Source: Candidula unifasciata
Taxonomy: Eukaryota > Mollusca > Gastropoda > Stylommatophora > Geomitridae
Direction: 5' to 3'
Assembly: GCA_905116865.2 (NCBI GenBank)
Contig: CAJHNH020000802.1
Location: forward strand, 489,501 to 553,500
DNA: 64,000 nucleotides
Position 1 is the stretch's first letter. Every line of letters starts with the position of its first letter. Shown here piece after piece: positions 45,060 to 57,955 of the stretch. The position numbers and the translations under genes were made by a program. The notes under the pieces were generated by a model. That model saw nothing but the letters and a program-made list of their open reading frames with translations. It had not been told where the DNA came from and made no database searches.

Positions 45060-47425
45060 TCAGCTTGTGTTCATTGTTCTAATCTCTTACCATTCTATCA
45101 GTTGTGCTGATTGGTTGTTTAGTATTGTACCAATATATTTCATTGGTTATTTGGTCATATAGCAGCCAATCAGTAAAGAGGTATTGGCTGAGCAGAGATT
45201 AGTGATCTGAAACATTCACAGACATGTCACTGTCTGTTCATTTATTTTGCATATTATTTTATTGTTTATTATAATTTAATATGCACACTTGTTTCACAAT
45301 TTTGCCACGTGGCTGTGAATCATGACAGTTGCCAAATTGGCAAGACATTTGAAATGTAGATTTGTAGCAAATGAGAGCACAGTCAGACATTGATGGATGT
45401 TCTCTAAGTCACCAGGGCACAGACTGTTTATACAGAAGGTCTTTAATTGGTCATGATTTAGAGAAGTGACAACACATCTTAAATTAATTGATTGTCACAG
45501 GAAAAATTTATCATCATCACATGCCACGTTGATCAGCGCAGGTGATTAAGATTCATTTTCCATTGGTTTGAAACTAAGTTTGTGTTCTTGTTCCACTAAT
45601 GCCTTTTGGCAAAACCATCCAGGTGCTTATTGCTTTGTCTTTTCTAGATACCTTAGTCAAATTTGTAAAATTCCCTCTACACCAATAAAACCAGCAGTTA
45701 GATAGCTGTAAACAATCTCTTTCCAATGGTACCTCATTTAGGCTTGTATGTCATTTCTGTGCTGAGATATGTAGGTTTTTGTGGAGATGAGATGTAATAA
45801 ACAGCTGCTAAAACTTGTGACCCAGAAACAAGAAGTTTTCTCTGCGCAACCAAACTGCGCAACTTTCGTTTTGGCTTTGTTTTCTTTCATTGGACAAGAT
45901 AGCAGACAATTTTTCTCAGACACAGCCACATAATAGTGATTGCATGAAAAATGTCACTGTAAATCGAAACAGCCACAGATAAGAAAGAAATTTTATACAC
46001 AAATGTAAAATTGGACGGAGAATTCAATTATAACCAGCATTACCATGTCTGGTAACATTTAAAGCCTAAAGCAAACTTTGAATACTTATCGCTATTTTCA
46101 ATCAAACTGATGTAACAGAAAAACAGAGGACGTCCGGCTGTCGTAGACATGCACTGTTAATCAGGTTCGTTCCCGCCGTTTTCAGCCATTTATAGCTGGT
46201 GAAAATCACAGCAATCGCAAAATTTCATGAGAGATTAGGACCCATCCCGAAACCTCTGCCGACATTTTCCAATCAAGTTTCAAACGGTTTCCATGGTAAC
46301 GGAAATTGCCAAAAAGACCGCAAATTGTCGAAACTGTAGTCTCTAGTCTTTTCTAACATCTTACCCTTAAGTCTGCCAGCTGTTACAAGAATTTCTGGCT
46401 CGTGTTATAAAATATTTAGGAAAGATTACAGCAAAACATGAGAGGAACAGAGATGTGCACCATGTCACAGGATTTGTGTATTTAGTAGGTACCCATTTTG
46501 TCTTGGGCATCTAAGCAGTCACATGACTGTTGTGTATTCACTATTTGTATTTTGTCTTTGGTGTGGGAAACAAAATAATGTGAGCTAAATTGAGCACTGC
46601 TCCAGTTTCCTCTTTCAATGCCAGAACTAACACCTGAAGTGTGCTGTATACTGTCAATGTGACCAACATTGTCTGATATCTGTGAAGCCACTGTTGTGTT
46701 GTATGTTCTAGTGCAAGCTACACTGCTGAATCGCTAATACCTCATTGTTCATGAAGATTCTTGGTTGCTATTCTGCTTCCTGATATGCACTATGGAATAT
46801 ATTTTTGTAAACAAGAATTTCTTGTTCTGTGAAAACACAAAACTTGCAACACTATCATTATTGATTTTCTGATTGTGCAGGAGACTGGGCTGGACTTTGT
46901 TGGAGACAACAAAATCAATCAAACCTGCAAAAGGAACATGTCCAGCGTAGGCTTAATCCTTGCCAGTTTGGATGTGCTGCCAATCATGAGTGATTGACAG
47001 CTTCCTGTGGCCCTCTGCACACATCAACTTTTAGTACCTGTGTTAGGCTAGTTTCTGAGTTTGGAGAAGAGAATGGAAGCTTTTGCAATAGAGTTGCTGT
47101 GGAGATGGAACTTTGGTACCAGTTCAGAATGGAAGTCTCCATGCCAGTCTCACTCCAGTAGATGCAAATTATTTACCATCACCTAGACAACGTAATGCAC
47201 TAGCCAAACAGGAAAGTTGAAACTCAGTTTTCTGGAGCATCCAGCCAACCAAGAAGACTTGCTGAGGCCTTAAAGCTGGTTGAAGCAAAACCAGTCTCTT
47301 AACGAAGGCATGAGCATGGTTGGGTACTCAAGAATTCACACATACAAGCACACTGACTGACATATGTGCTCCGTGAATATGCTTAAAAACAATCCAAACC
47401 AGAGACAAGAATGGATTGGCTCATT
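45060..47425. other. Unique sequence, no recognised gene
   Basis: AT-rich unique DNA. An acceptor-like ...ttctgattgtgcag at 46880 precedes an open stretch of about 39 codons, kept as an alternative RASGEF1 end only. No other coding signal. Confidence 0.5.
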
Positions 47426-47429
47426 AAAT

Positions 47430-47650
47430 GCATCACAAACGGCTCTTCTAACCTTTATTATTGTGCCAGGCCATGCCGGTGTTCGAGGTAACGAGTATAC
47501 AGATTATCTGGCAGATGATGGGATTGTCACTACTGCTTAGGCATTGCACAGGAGCAATTCCACATGAGATGTATATCACAGAGACAATGACAACAATGGG
47601 CATGACTTGTATCCCTGTCAAAGCTGCTAGATATGAGGGTGCAACCTGGA
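47430..47650 (+). pseudogene. RNase H-domain retroelement remnant, copy 4
   Basis: One frame reads FIIVPGHAGVRGNEYTDYLA then DDGIVTTA before a stop (about 47455-47538). Further downstream ARYEGATWSHW (to about 47665) leads directly into the 40-bp tandem array. This is a different sub-family from copies 1-3. A short piece LDLSGVHP at 48283-48310 after the array resembles the CPEC region of the other copies. Confidence 0.65.
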
Positions 47651-48205
47651 GTCACTGGATGTTAACATTTCATGAAGGGCACAACCTGGAGTCACTGGAT
47701 GTTAACATTCCACGAAGGGCACAACCTGGAGTCACTGGATGTTAACATTTCATGAAGGGCACAACCTGGAGTCACTAGATGTTAACATTTCATGAAGGGC
47801 ACAACCTGGAGTCACTGGATGTTAACATTCCATGAAGGGCACAACCTAGAGTCACTGGATGTTAACATTTCATGAAGGGCACAACCTGGAGTCACTGGAT
47901 GTTAACATTTCATGAAGGGCACAACCTGGAGTCACTGGATGTTAACATTTCATAAAAGGCACAACCTGGAGTCACTGTTAACATTTCATGAAGGGCACAA
48001 CCTGGAGTCACTGGATGTTAATATTTCATGAAGGGCACAACCTGGAGTCACTGGATGTTAACATTTCATAAAAGGCACAACCTGGAGTCACTGGATGTTA
48101 ACATTTCAAGAAGGGCACAACCTGGAGTCACTGGATGTTAACATTTCATAAAAGGCACAACCTGGAGTCACTGGATGTTAACATTCCATGAAAGGCATAA
48201 GTTGG
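47638..48205. repeat. 40-bp minisatellite growing out of an RNase H remnant, about 14 copies
   Basis: Unit GGGCACAACCTGGAGTCACT plus GGATGTTAACATTTCATGAA. The first unit continues the reading frame of the RNase H remnant (YEGATWSHWM...). Confidence 0.93.
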
Positions 48206-48363
48206 ATGAATCAACCCAGAATAGGCTTGGTCAGTGTTTTTTTAAATGTTTGTAGAGGAGATACTCCCCCCCCCCCCCCCCCCCTGGATCTGTCCGGAGT
48301 GCACCCCTAGGCCTTCACTGAGCATAACATTTCTGTAGTGCCTCTTTTTTTCCAGCTCTCCAA

Positions 48364-48450
48364 ACCAGGGCTATTCAACTGGCGGCCAGTAGACCAAATC
48401 TGGCCCTCAGAGATCTAGCAAATGGTCCCCGGATCTTTGGCAGTTCTGTT
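48364..48450 (+). mobile_element. hAT-like DNA transposon terminus, second copy
   Basis: CAGGGCTATTCAACTGGCGG then CCAGTAGACCAAATCTGGCC resembles the 429 terminus in order and wording. The far end of the element was not identified. No transposase is visible. Confidence 0.45.
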
Positions 48451-49211
48451 GAATCAATGATCTTTCTGTGCTGGGGTTCAGGCCACTGACCTGTGACAGT
48501 CCCCAGTTTCAGCATTTTGGCAACTGAGTAAACTTAGTTAAATAACCTTGCTCTAAAGTTCACTAGTGGGTTCCCACTAAATTCTGCTGTAATCTGTTGA
48601 GATTTCATATGTACAACGTGCATACACTTCAATTTCTAGCTCTGGAGACTGAGCAGGTAATGTGTGTTCCAACTGCCATAATGTCACTTCTGTAGATCGG
48701 GAATCATCTCCCCATCTGTGTGTGTGTGGGTGACCACATCATCCAGCCTCGTGTCCCCAGTCTCGTGTACCCTGCCTCATGTCCCTAGTCTCGTGTCTCC
48801 AGCCTCGAGGGGATGGGAGTGTTCCAGACAGTTTATGAAAATTGCTTGTCACAAATAGTGGCTTTCCATTAGCAACTGGATTATCCATCTCTCAGAGTGG
48901 ATGAAACTGTTGTGAGCTCCCATAAACATGCTAGATTTTGTTCACTGAAAACTTTATCATTCACATAGGGATTTGCCAATTATGGGTGCCCACACAAACA
49001 TTTACCATATATACATATACTGTAAACTCCTTACGTATCATTCATTACGTGCTATACATGATTGTATATAAGATGGCCAATAATTTATCCAGTTTTGTCT
49101 GGAAATGCTTATACTAATATGTTATTCTTATGTTTATGTATGTTGTACCATGGAAGACAACCAGAGAATTCTGTAGAATAGTGTATAATTATGTATGTAT
49201 TTGTGTTACTA
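48451..49211. other. No gene seen
   Basis: Unique sequence with a short TCTCGTGTCCCCAG-type repeat near 48750-48800. Confidence 0.55.
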
Positions 49212-49978
49212 TCATTCTTGAGAAGAGAGAGGGGTAGACGTTTTAGACAAGACTTGTGGCTTATGTCTATAGCAGAGAGAGGCAGACGTTTTTGACAAGA
49301 CTGGTGGCTTTTGTCTATAGCAGAGAGAGGAAGACGTTTTAGACAAGACTGGTGGCCTATGTCTATAGCAGAGAGAGGAAGACATTTTAGACCAGACTGG
49401 TGGCTTTTGTCTATAGCAGAGAGAGGAAGACATTTTATACAAGACTGGTGGCTTTTGTCTATAGCAGAGAGAGGAAGACATTTTATACAAGACTGGTGGC
49501 TTTTGTCTATAGCAGAGAGAGGAAGACGTTTTAGACAAGACTGGTGGCTTTTGTCTATAGCAGAGAGAGGAAGACATTTTATACAAGACTGGTGGCTTTT
49601 GTCTATAGCAGAGAGAGGAAGACGTTTTAGACAAGACTGGTGGCTTTTGTCTATAGCAGAGAGAGGAAGACATTTTATACAAGACTGGTGGCTTTTGTCT
49701 GTAGCAGAGAGAGGAAGAGGCAGACATTTTAGACAAGACTGGTGGCTTTTGTCTACAGCAGAGAGAGGAAGACATTTTAGAGAAGACTGTTGGCCTATGT
49801 CTATAGCAGAGAGAGGCAGACATTTTAGACAAGACTGTTGGCTTATGTCTATAGCAGAGAGAGGCAGACATTTTAGACAAGACTGTTGGCTTATGTCTAT
49901 AGCTGAGAGAGGCAGACATTTTATACAAGACTGGTGGCTTTTGTCTATAGCAGAGAGAGGAAGAGGGAGAAGCTTTTG
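49212..49978. repeat. 48-bp minisatellite, about 16 copies
   Basis: Unit CTATAGCAGAGAGAGGAAGA plus CATTTTATACAAGACTGGTG and GCTTTTGT. 48 nt is 16 codons, giving long open frames on both strands that are not genes. Confidence 0.95.
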
Positions 49979-50267
49979 AACATTTTGGGAAAATTTGCTG
50001 TTTATTTGTAGAGAAGAGATGGAGGGAGTAGCACTTGGCAAGATATAACGGGACAGTATTTCATGTGTAGTGAAAGATAGTACAGTAGTATGAGGCAGTA
50101 TTCTGCGGCAAGATACGATGATTGTTTCTTAAGAAGAGTTATTATGGTGTTAGTAGTATTTAGAGAGCAAGCTATTATCAGATGTTCTGGCTTGTGATAG
50201 CTAGCACATCTACTTGTTTGAGAAGAGCAAGGCCAACCCCAGTCTGTGCTGCAGGCGTATTTATTTA

Positions 50268-51348
50268 TCATGTTTCAGACATTTATCATGTCCCCACATT
50301 TCAGACATTTATCATGTCCCCACATTTCAGACATTTATCATGTCCCCACATTTCAGACAATTATCATGTCCCCACATTTCAGACATTTATCATGTCCCCA
50401 CATTTCAGACATTTATCATGTCCCCACATTTCAGACATTTATCATGTCCCCACATTTCAGACATTTATCATGTCCCCACATTTCAGACATTTATCATGTC
50501 CCCACATTTCAGACATTTATCATGTCCCCAAGTTTCAGACATTTATCATGTCCCCAAGTTTCAGACATTTATCATGTCCCCACATTTCAGACATTTATCA
50601 TGTCCCCACATTTCAGACATTTATCATGTCCCCACATTTCAGACATTTATCATGTCCCCACATTTCAGACATTTATCATGTCCCCACATTTCAGACATTT
50701 ATCATGTCCCCAAGTTTCAGACATTTATCATGTCCCCAAGTTTCAGACATCTATCATGTCCCCAAGTTTCAGACATTTATCATGTCCCCAAGTTTCAGAC
50801 ATTTATCATGTCCCCACATGTCAGACATTTATCATGTCCCCACATTTCAGACATTTATCATGTCCCCACATTTCAGACATTTATCATGTCCCCACATTTC
50901 AGACATTTATCATGTCCCCACATTTCAGACATTTATCATGTCCCCAAGTTTCAGACATTTATCATGTCCCCAAGTTTCAGACATTTATCATGTCCCCAAG
51001 TTTCAGACATTTATCATGTCCCCAAGTTTCAGACATTTATCATGTCCCCACATTTCAGACATTTATCATGTCCCCACATTTCAGACATTTATCATGTCCC
51101 CAAGTTTCAGACATTTATCATGTCCCCAAGTTTCAGACATTTATCATGTCCCCAAGAGTCAGACATTTATCATGTCCCCAAGTTTCAGACATTTATCATG
51201 TCCCCACATTTCAGACATTTATCATGTCCCCACATTTCAGACATTTATCATGTCCCCACATTTCAGACATTTATCATGTCCCCACATTTCAGACATTTAT
51301 CATGTCCCCACATTTCAGACATTTATCATGTCCCCAAGTTTCAGACAT
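50268..51348. repeat. 26-bp minisatellite, about 41 copies, two alternating variants
   Basis: Unit ACATTTATCATGTCCCCACA TTTCAG, with a second form reading AAGTTTCAG. The two forms occur in runs, which implies block-wise duplication. Three units make 26 codons, so all three + frames stay open. Confidence 0.96.
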
Positions 51349-51546
51349 GTCCTAATGGTAGAAAGGTTGATGAGATGGGTGGGTGAGGCTTCTTAGGCTT
51401 GCTCATGATCGTATAGTTGGTTGCAAAAATGAATAATTGACTATCTTAACACAACACAAATACTTTATTGTAGAAATCAGCTTCGTTTCAAACATCGATA
51501 ATTTCAATACAGCCACATGTATGGTTACTGGGTAGAGCATTCTATC

Positions 51547-51757
51547 TTCTAGTTCCAGTTTTCACAGTTCTTCCTTCTAAGGACACCTACTAGTTATCTT
51601 CTAGTTCCAGTTTTCACAGTTCTTCCTTCTAAGGACACCTACTAGTTATCTTCTAGTTCCAGTTTTCACAGTTCTTCCTTCTAAGGACACCTACTAGTTA
51701 TCTTCTAGTTCCAGTTTTCACAGTTCTTCCTTCTAAGGACACCTACTAGTTATCTTC
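51547..51757. repeat. 52-bp minisatellite, 4 copies
   Basis: Unit TAGTTCCAGTTTTCACAGTT plus CTTCCTTCTAAGGACACCTA and CTAGTTATCTTC. Confidence 0.93.
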
Positions 51758-51825
51758 CACCTAGCCTAGCAGTTCCCAGATTATTTCAGTTTTTCATCCG
51801 CTCTGTCTGAGCCTTGTCCCTCGTC

Positions 51826-54668
51826 TGTCTGTGTCTGCTGTCCTTCCCTACAACTGTCTGTCTGCTGTCCTTCCCAACAACTATTTGTGTCTGCTGTCCT
51901 TCCCTACAACTGTCTGTGTCTGCTGTCCTTCCCTACAACTGTCTGTGTCTGCTGTCCTTCCCAACAGCTCTCTGTGTCTGCTGTCCTTCCCAACAGCTGT
52001 CTGTGTCTGCTGTCCTTCCCAACAACTGTCTGTGTCTGCTGTCCTTCCCAACAACTGTCTGTGTCTGCTGCCCTTCCCAACAACTGTCTGTGTCTGCTGT
52101 CCTTCCCTACAACTGTCTGTGTCTGCTGCCCTTCCCAACAACTGTCTGTGTCTGCTGTCCTTCCCAACAACTGTCTGTGTCTGCTGCCCTTCCCAACAAC
52201 TGTCTGTGTCTGCTGCCCTTCCCAACAACTGTCTGTGTCTGCTGTCCTTCCCTACAACTGTCTGTGACTGCTGTCCTTCCCAACAACTGTCTGTGTCTGA
52301 TGTCCTTCCCAACAATTGTCTGTGTCTGATGTCCTTCCCAACAATTGTATGTGTCTGCTGCCCTTACCAACAATTGTCTGTGTCTGCTGCCCTTCCCAAC
52401 AATTGTCTGTGTCTGATGTCCTTCCCAACAATTGTCTGTGTCTGATGTCCTTCCCAACAATTGTCTGTGTCTGCTGCCCTTCCCAACAATTGTCTGTGTC
52501 TGCTGTCCTTCCCAACAATTGTCTGTGTCTGATGTCCTTCCCTACAACTGTCTGTGTCTGCTGTCCTTCCCAACAACTGTCTGTGTCTGCTGCCCTTCCC
52601 AACAACTGTCTGTGTCTGCTGCCCTTCCCAACAACTGTCTGTGTCTGCTGCCCTTCCCAAGAACTGTCTGTGTCTGCTGTCCTTCCTAACAAGTGTCTGT
52701 GTCTGCTGTCCTTCCCAACAACTGTCTGTGTCTGCTGTCCTTCCCAACAACTGTCTGTGTCTGCTGTCCTTCCCAACAACTGTCTGTGTCTGCTGTCCTT
52801 CCCTACAACTGTCTGTGTCTGCTGTCCTTCCCAACAACTGTCTGTGTCTGCTGTCCTTCCCAACAACTGTCTATGTCTGCTGTCCTTCCCAACAACTGTC
52901 TGTGACTGCTGTCCTTCCCAACAACTGTCTGTGTCTGCTGTCCTTCCCAACAACTGTCTGTGTCTGCTGTCCTTCCCAACAACTGTCTGTGTCTGCTGTC
53001 CTTCCCAACAACTGTCTGTGTCTGCTGTCCTTCCCAACAACTGTCTGTGTCTGCTGTCCTTCCCAACAACTGTCTGTGTCTGCTGCCCCTCCCAACATCT
53101 GTCTGTGACTGCTGTCCTTCCCAACAACTGTCTGTGTCTGCTGTCCTTCCCTACAAACTGTCTGTGTCTGCTGTCCTTCCCAACAACTGTCTGTGTCTGC
53201 TGTCCTTCCCAACAACTGTCTGTGTCTGCTGTCCTTCCCAACAACTGTCTGTGTCTGCTGTCCTTCCCAACAACTGTCTGTGTCTGCTGTCCTTCCCAAC
53301 AACTGTCTGTGTCTGCTGTCCTTCCCAACAACTGTCTGTGTCTGCTGCCCCTCCCAACATCTGTCTGTGACTGCTGTCCTTCCCAACAACTGTCTGTGTC
53401 TGCTGTCCTTCCCTACAACTGTCTGTGTCTGCTGTCCTTCCCAACAACTGTCTGTGTCTGCTGTCCTTCCCAACAACTGTCTGTGTCTGCTGTCCTTCCC
53501 AACAACTGTCTGTGTCTGCTGTCCTTCCCAACAACTGTCTGTGTCTGCTGTCCTTCCCTACAACTGTCTGTGTCTGCTGTCCTTCCCAACAACTGTCTGT
53601 GTCTGCTGTCCTTCCCAACAACTGTCTGTGTCTGCTGTCCTTCCCAACAACTGTCTGTGTCTGCTGCCCCTCCCAACATCTGTCTGTGACTGCTGTCCTT
53701 CCCAACAACTGTCTGTGTCTGCTGTCCTTCCCTACAACTGTCTGTGTCTGCTGTCCTTCCCAACAACTGTCTGTGTCTGCTGTCCTTCCCAACAACTGTC
53801 TGTGTCTGCTGTCCTTCCCAACAACTGTCTGTGTCTGCTGTCCTTCCAACAACTGTCTGTGTCTGCTGTCCTTCCCAACAACTGTCTGTGTCTGCTGTCC
53901 TTCCCAACAACTGTCTGTGTCTGCTGCCCCTCCCAACATCTGTCTGTGACTGCTGTCCTTCCCAACAACTGTCTGTGTCTGCTGTCCTTCCCTACAACTG
54001 TCTGTGTCTGCTGTCCTTCCCAACAACTGTCTGTGTCTGCTGTCCTTCCCAACAACTGTCTGTGTCTGCTGTCCTTCCCAACAACTGTCTGTGTCTGCTG
54101 TCCTTCCCAACAACTGTCTGTGTCTGCTGTCCTTCCCAACAACTGTCTGTGTCTGCTGTCCTTCCCTACAACTGTCTGTGTCTGCTGTCCTTCCCAACAA
54201 CTGTCTGTGTCTGCTGTCCTTCCCAACAACTGTCTGTGTCTGCTGTCCTTACCAACAACTGTCTGTGTCTGCTGTCCTTCCCAACAACTGTGTGTGACTG
54301 CTGTTTTTCCCTACAACTGTCTGTGTCTGCTGTTTTTCCCTACAACTGTCTGTGTCTGCTGTCCTTCCCTACAACTGTCTGTGTCTGCTGTCCTTCCCTA
54401 CAACTGTCTGTGTCTGCTGTCCTTCCCTACAACTGTCTGTGTCTGCTGTCCTTCCCAACAACTGTCTGTGTCTGCTGTCCTTCCCAACAATTGTCTGTGT
54501 CTGCTGTCCTTCCCAACAATTGTCTGTGTCTGCTGTCCTTCCCAACAACTGTCTGTGTCTACTGCCCTTCCTTACAACTGTCTGTGTCTGCTGTCTTCCC
54601 TACAACTGTCTGTGTCTGCTGCCCTTCCCAACAACTGTCTGTGTCTGCTGCCCTTCCTTATAACTGTC
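51826..54668. repeat. 29-bp minisatellite, about 98 copies, with higher-order structure
   Basis: Unit TCTGCTGTCCTTCCCAACAA CTGTCTGTG with marked variants (CCCTACAACT, CAACAATTG, CCCCTCCCAACATCTG). The last variant recurs at 53081, 53343, 53662 and 53922, that is every 9 or 11 units. Frames of up to 498 residues on both strands are artefacts of the stop-free unit. Confidence 0.97.
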
Positions 54669-54965
54669 TCTCCAGGAAAAACAGTTTAGTCTTGTTAATT
54701 GGCCGCACCTGGGTTAAGTATTGTCATGCCTCCTCCTCATGCAAGAGCACGTTTTCCGTCCACGGCTAGTTTTTTCCTAGACCTAGATTTAATATTTTTA
54801 TCACTTAATCGGCCTTCTCTATATGTTAATTTAGATCTAATGATGCCTCAGGAAGTAAAGGCGGCCAGATTGATGATGACCATCTCACTGATGGAAGGAC
54901 AACTGCTGGGAAAAAAAAATTGCAACATGTCTCCGATTGTGGCACTTGTGTAAAAAAGTTCCTTT

Positions 54966-55420
54966 AGATTACTTGATTTGCTGTGGCAGTGCAGAGATTA
55001 CTTGATTTGCTGTGGCAGTGCAGAGATTACTTGATTTGCTGTGGCAGTGCAGAGATTACTTGATTTGCTGTGGCAGTGCAGAGATTACTTGATTTGCTGT
55101 GGCAGTGCAGAGATTACTTGATTTGCTGTGGCAGTGCAGAGATTACTTGATTTGCTGTGGCAGTGCAGAGATTACTTGATTTGCTGTGGCAGTGCAGAGA
55201 TTACTTGATTTGGTGTGGCAGTGCAGAGATTACTTGATTTGCTGTGGCAGTGCAGAGATTACTTGATTTGCTGTGGCAGTGCAGAGATTACTTGATTTGC
55301 TGTGGCAGTGCAGAGATTACTTGATTTGCTGTGGCAGTGCAGAGATTACTTGATTTGCTGTGGCAGTGCAGAGATTACTTGATTTGCTGTGGCAGTGCAG
55401 AGATTACTTGATTTGCTGTT
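54966..55420. repeat. 29-bp minisatellite, about 15-16 copies
   Basis: Unit AGATTACTTGATTTGCTGTG GCAGTGCAG. Almost perfect; one GGTG variant. Confidence 0.96.
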
Positions 55421-55540
55421 TCCCTGTGTAGCTAGCCCATGTGATGTGACAACAGTTGGGTAGTACAGCAAGAGAGAACCTTGTTACTCACAGACAAAAT
55501 TTATAGGAAGTAGTTTTGCACCCAACTATAGAAGAGCAAG

Positions 55541-55805
55541 GAAGCTGCTGTGGTGTAGTAGCTAGATGATCACTTGCAGATTGGAAGGTCCTGGGTTCAG
55601 GTCTGGATGAGCCAGATATTTTAAAAATGACCTTTGCTGTCAGGTTCAACCAGCCTGTGCCAGGTAAAGTCCTGGGAAGCAAATGTGGCCAGTGTAATGT
55701 TGACCATGTCAGCCACCAAGCACTGATTAGGTCTCTAAAATATAGGTCTAGCCCTGTATGTATGAAGGCGTGGAAAATGTCCTCTACAGGAGTAAAGATT
55801 AACAA
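55541..55805 (+). mobile_element. tRNA-derived SINE-like element, family B (copy 2)
   Basis: Matches the 12148 copy block by block: GTGGTGTAGTAGCTAGA, GGTCCTGGGTTCAGG, AAAAATGACCTTTGCT, GCCAGGTAAAGTCCTGGGAA and a TCCTCTAC end. It sits just before the 39-bp array at 55890. Confidence 0.65.
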
Positions 55806-55889
55806 GTCTGTCAGGCAGGCCTACCACATCTGGTAGAACATGAAAGCCACCAGGCAGTGCTACACCAAAGGAATGTACGACAGGACTGT

Positions 55890-57955
55890 TGGATGAGTTT
55901 CCTAAACACAACAAGTAGCCCTCTGGTTAGATAAGCTTTCCTAGACACAACAAGTAGCCCTCTGGCCAGATAAGCTTTCCTAGACACAACAAGTAGCCCT
56001 CTGGCCAGATAAGCTTTCCTAAACACAACAAGTAGCCCTCTGGTTAGATAAGCTTTCCTAGACACAACAAGTAGCCCTCTGGCCAGATAAGCTTTCCTAG
56101 ACACAACAAGTAGCCCTCTGGCCAGATAAGCTTTCCTAAACACAACAAGTAGCCCTCTGGCCAGATAAGCTTTCCTAGACACAACAAGTAGCCCTCTGGT
56201 TAGATAAGCTTTCCTAAACACAACAAGTAGCCCTCTGGCCAGATAAGCTTTCCTAAACACAACAAGTAGCCCTCTGGTTAGATAAGCTTTCCTAAACACA
56301 ACAATTAGCCCTCTGGCCAGATAAGCTTTCCTAGACACAACAAGTAGCCCTCTGGTTAGATAAGCTTTCCTAGACACAACAAGTAGCCCTCTAGCCAGAT
56401 AAGCTTTCCTAGACACAACAAGTAGACCTCTGGTTAGATAAGCTTTCCTAGACACAACAAGTAGCCCTCTGGCCAGATAAGCTTTCCTAGACACAACAAG
56501 TAGCCCTCTGGTTAGATAAGCTTTCCTAGACACAATAAGTAGCCCTCTAGCCAGATAAGCTTTCCTAGACACAACAAGTAGCCCTCTAGCCAGATAAGCT
56601 TTCCTAGACACAACAAGTAGCCCTCTGGTTAGATAAGCTTTCCTAGACACAACAAGTAGCCCTCTAGCCAGATAAGCTTTCCTAGACACAACAAGTCGCC
56701 CTCTGGTTAGATAAGCTTTCCTAGACACAACAAGTAGCCCTCTGGCCAGATAAGCTTTCCTAGACACAACAAGTAGCCTTCTGGTTAGATAAGCTTTCCT
56801 AGACACAAGTAGCCCTCTAGCCAGATAAGCTTTTCTAGACACAACAAGTAGCCCTCTAGCCAGATAAGCTTTCCTAGACACAACAAGTAGCCCTCTGGTT
56901 AGATAAGCTTTCCTAGACACAACAAGTAGCCCTCTAGCCAGATAAGCTTTCCTAGACACAACAAGTAGCCCCTGGCCAGATAAGCTTTCCTAGACACAAC
57001 AAGTAGCCCTCTGGCCAGATAAGCTTTCCTAGACACAACAAGTAGCCCTCTGGCCAGATAAGCTTTCCTAAACACAACAAGTAGCCCTCTGGCCAGATAA
57101 GCTTTCCTAGACACAACAAGTAGCCCTCTGGTTAGATAAGCTTTCCTAAACACAACAAGTAGCCCTCTGGCCAGATAAGCTTTCCTAAACACAACAAGTA
57201 GCCCTCTGGTTAGATAAGCTTTCCTAAACACAACAATTAGCCCTCTGGCCAGATAAGCTTTCCTAGACACAACAAGTAGCCCTCTGGTTAGATAAGCTTT
57301 CCTAGACACAACAAGTAGCCCTCTAGCCAGATAAGCTTTCCTAGACACAACAAGTAGACCTCTGGTTAGATAAGCTTTCCTAGACACAACAAGTAGCCCT
57401 CTGGCCAGATAAGCTTTCCTAGACACAACAAGTAGCCCTCTGGTTAGATAAGCTTTCCTAGACACAATAAGTAGCCCTCTAGCCAGATAAGCTTTCCTAG
57501 ACACAACAAGTAGCCCTCTAGCCAGATAAGCTTTCCTAGACACAACAAGTAGCCCTCTGGTTAGATAAGCTTTCCTAGACACAACAAGTAGCCCTCTAGC
57601 CAGATAAGCTTTCCTAGACACAACAAGTCGCCCTCTGGTTAGATAAGCTTTCCTAGACACAACAAGTAGCCCTCTGGCCAGATAAGCTTTCCTAGACACA
57701 ACAAGTAGCCTTCTGGTTAGATAAGCTTTCCTAGACACAACAAGTAGCCCTCTAGCCAGATAAGCTTTTCTAGACACAACAAGTAGCCCTCTAGCCAGAT
57801 AAGCTTTCCTAGACACAACAAGTAGCCCTCTGGTTAGATAAGCTTTCCTAGACACAACAAGTAGCCCTCTAGCCAGATAAGCTTTCCTAGACACAACAAG
57901 TAGCCCCTGGCCAGATAAGCTTTCCTAGACACAACAAGTAGCCCTCTGGCCAGAC
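55890..57955. repeat. 39-bp minisatellite, about 53 copies, with a 932-bp internal duplication
   Basis: Unit TAGCCCTCTGGCCAGATAAG CTTTCCTAGACACAACAAG, with GGTTAG/GGCCAG/AGCCAG and CTAAAC/CTAGAC variants. Rare variants recur in the same order about 932-935 bp apart. 39 nt is 13 codons, so long minus-strand frames result. Confidence 0.97.

Noticed and set aside
51814..54769. Frames of up to about 500 codons on both strands
   Set aside because: Product of the stop-free 29-bp unit, open in all + frames and on the minus strand.
55811..57894. Minus-strand frames with VSRKAYLARGLL repeats
   Set aside because: 13-codon minisatellite; no domain, and the frame breaks at ordinary 1-2 bp indels.
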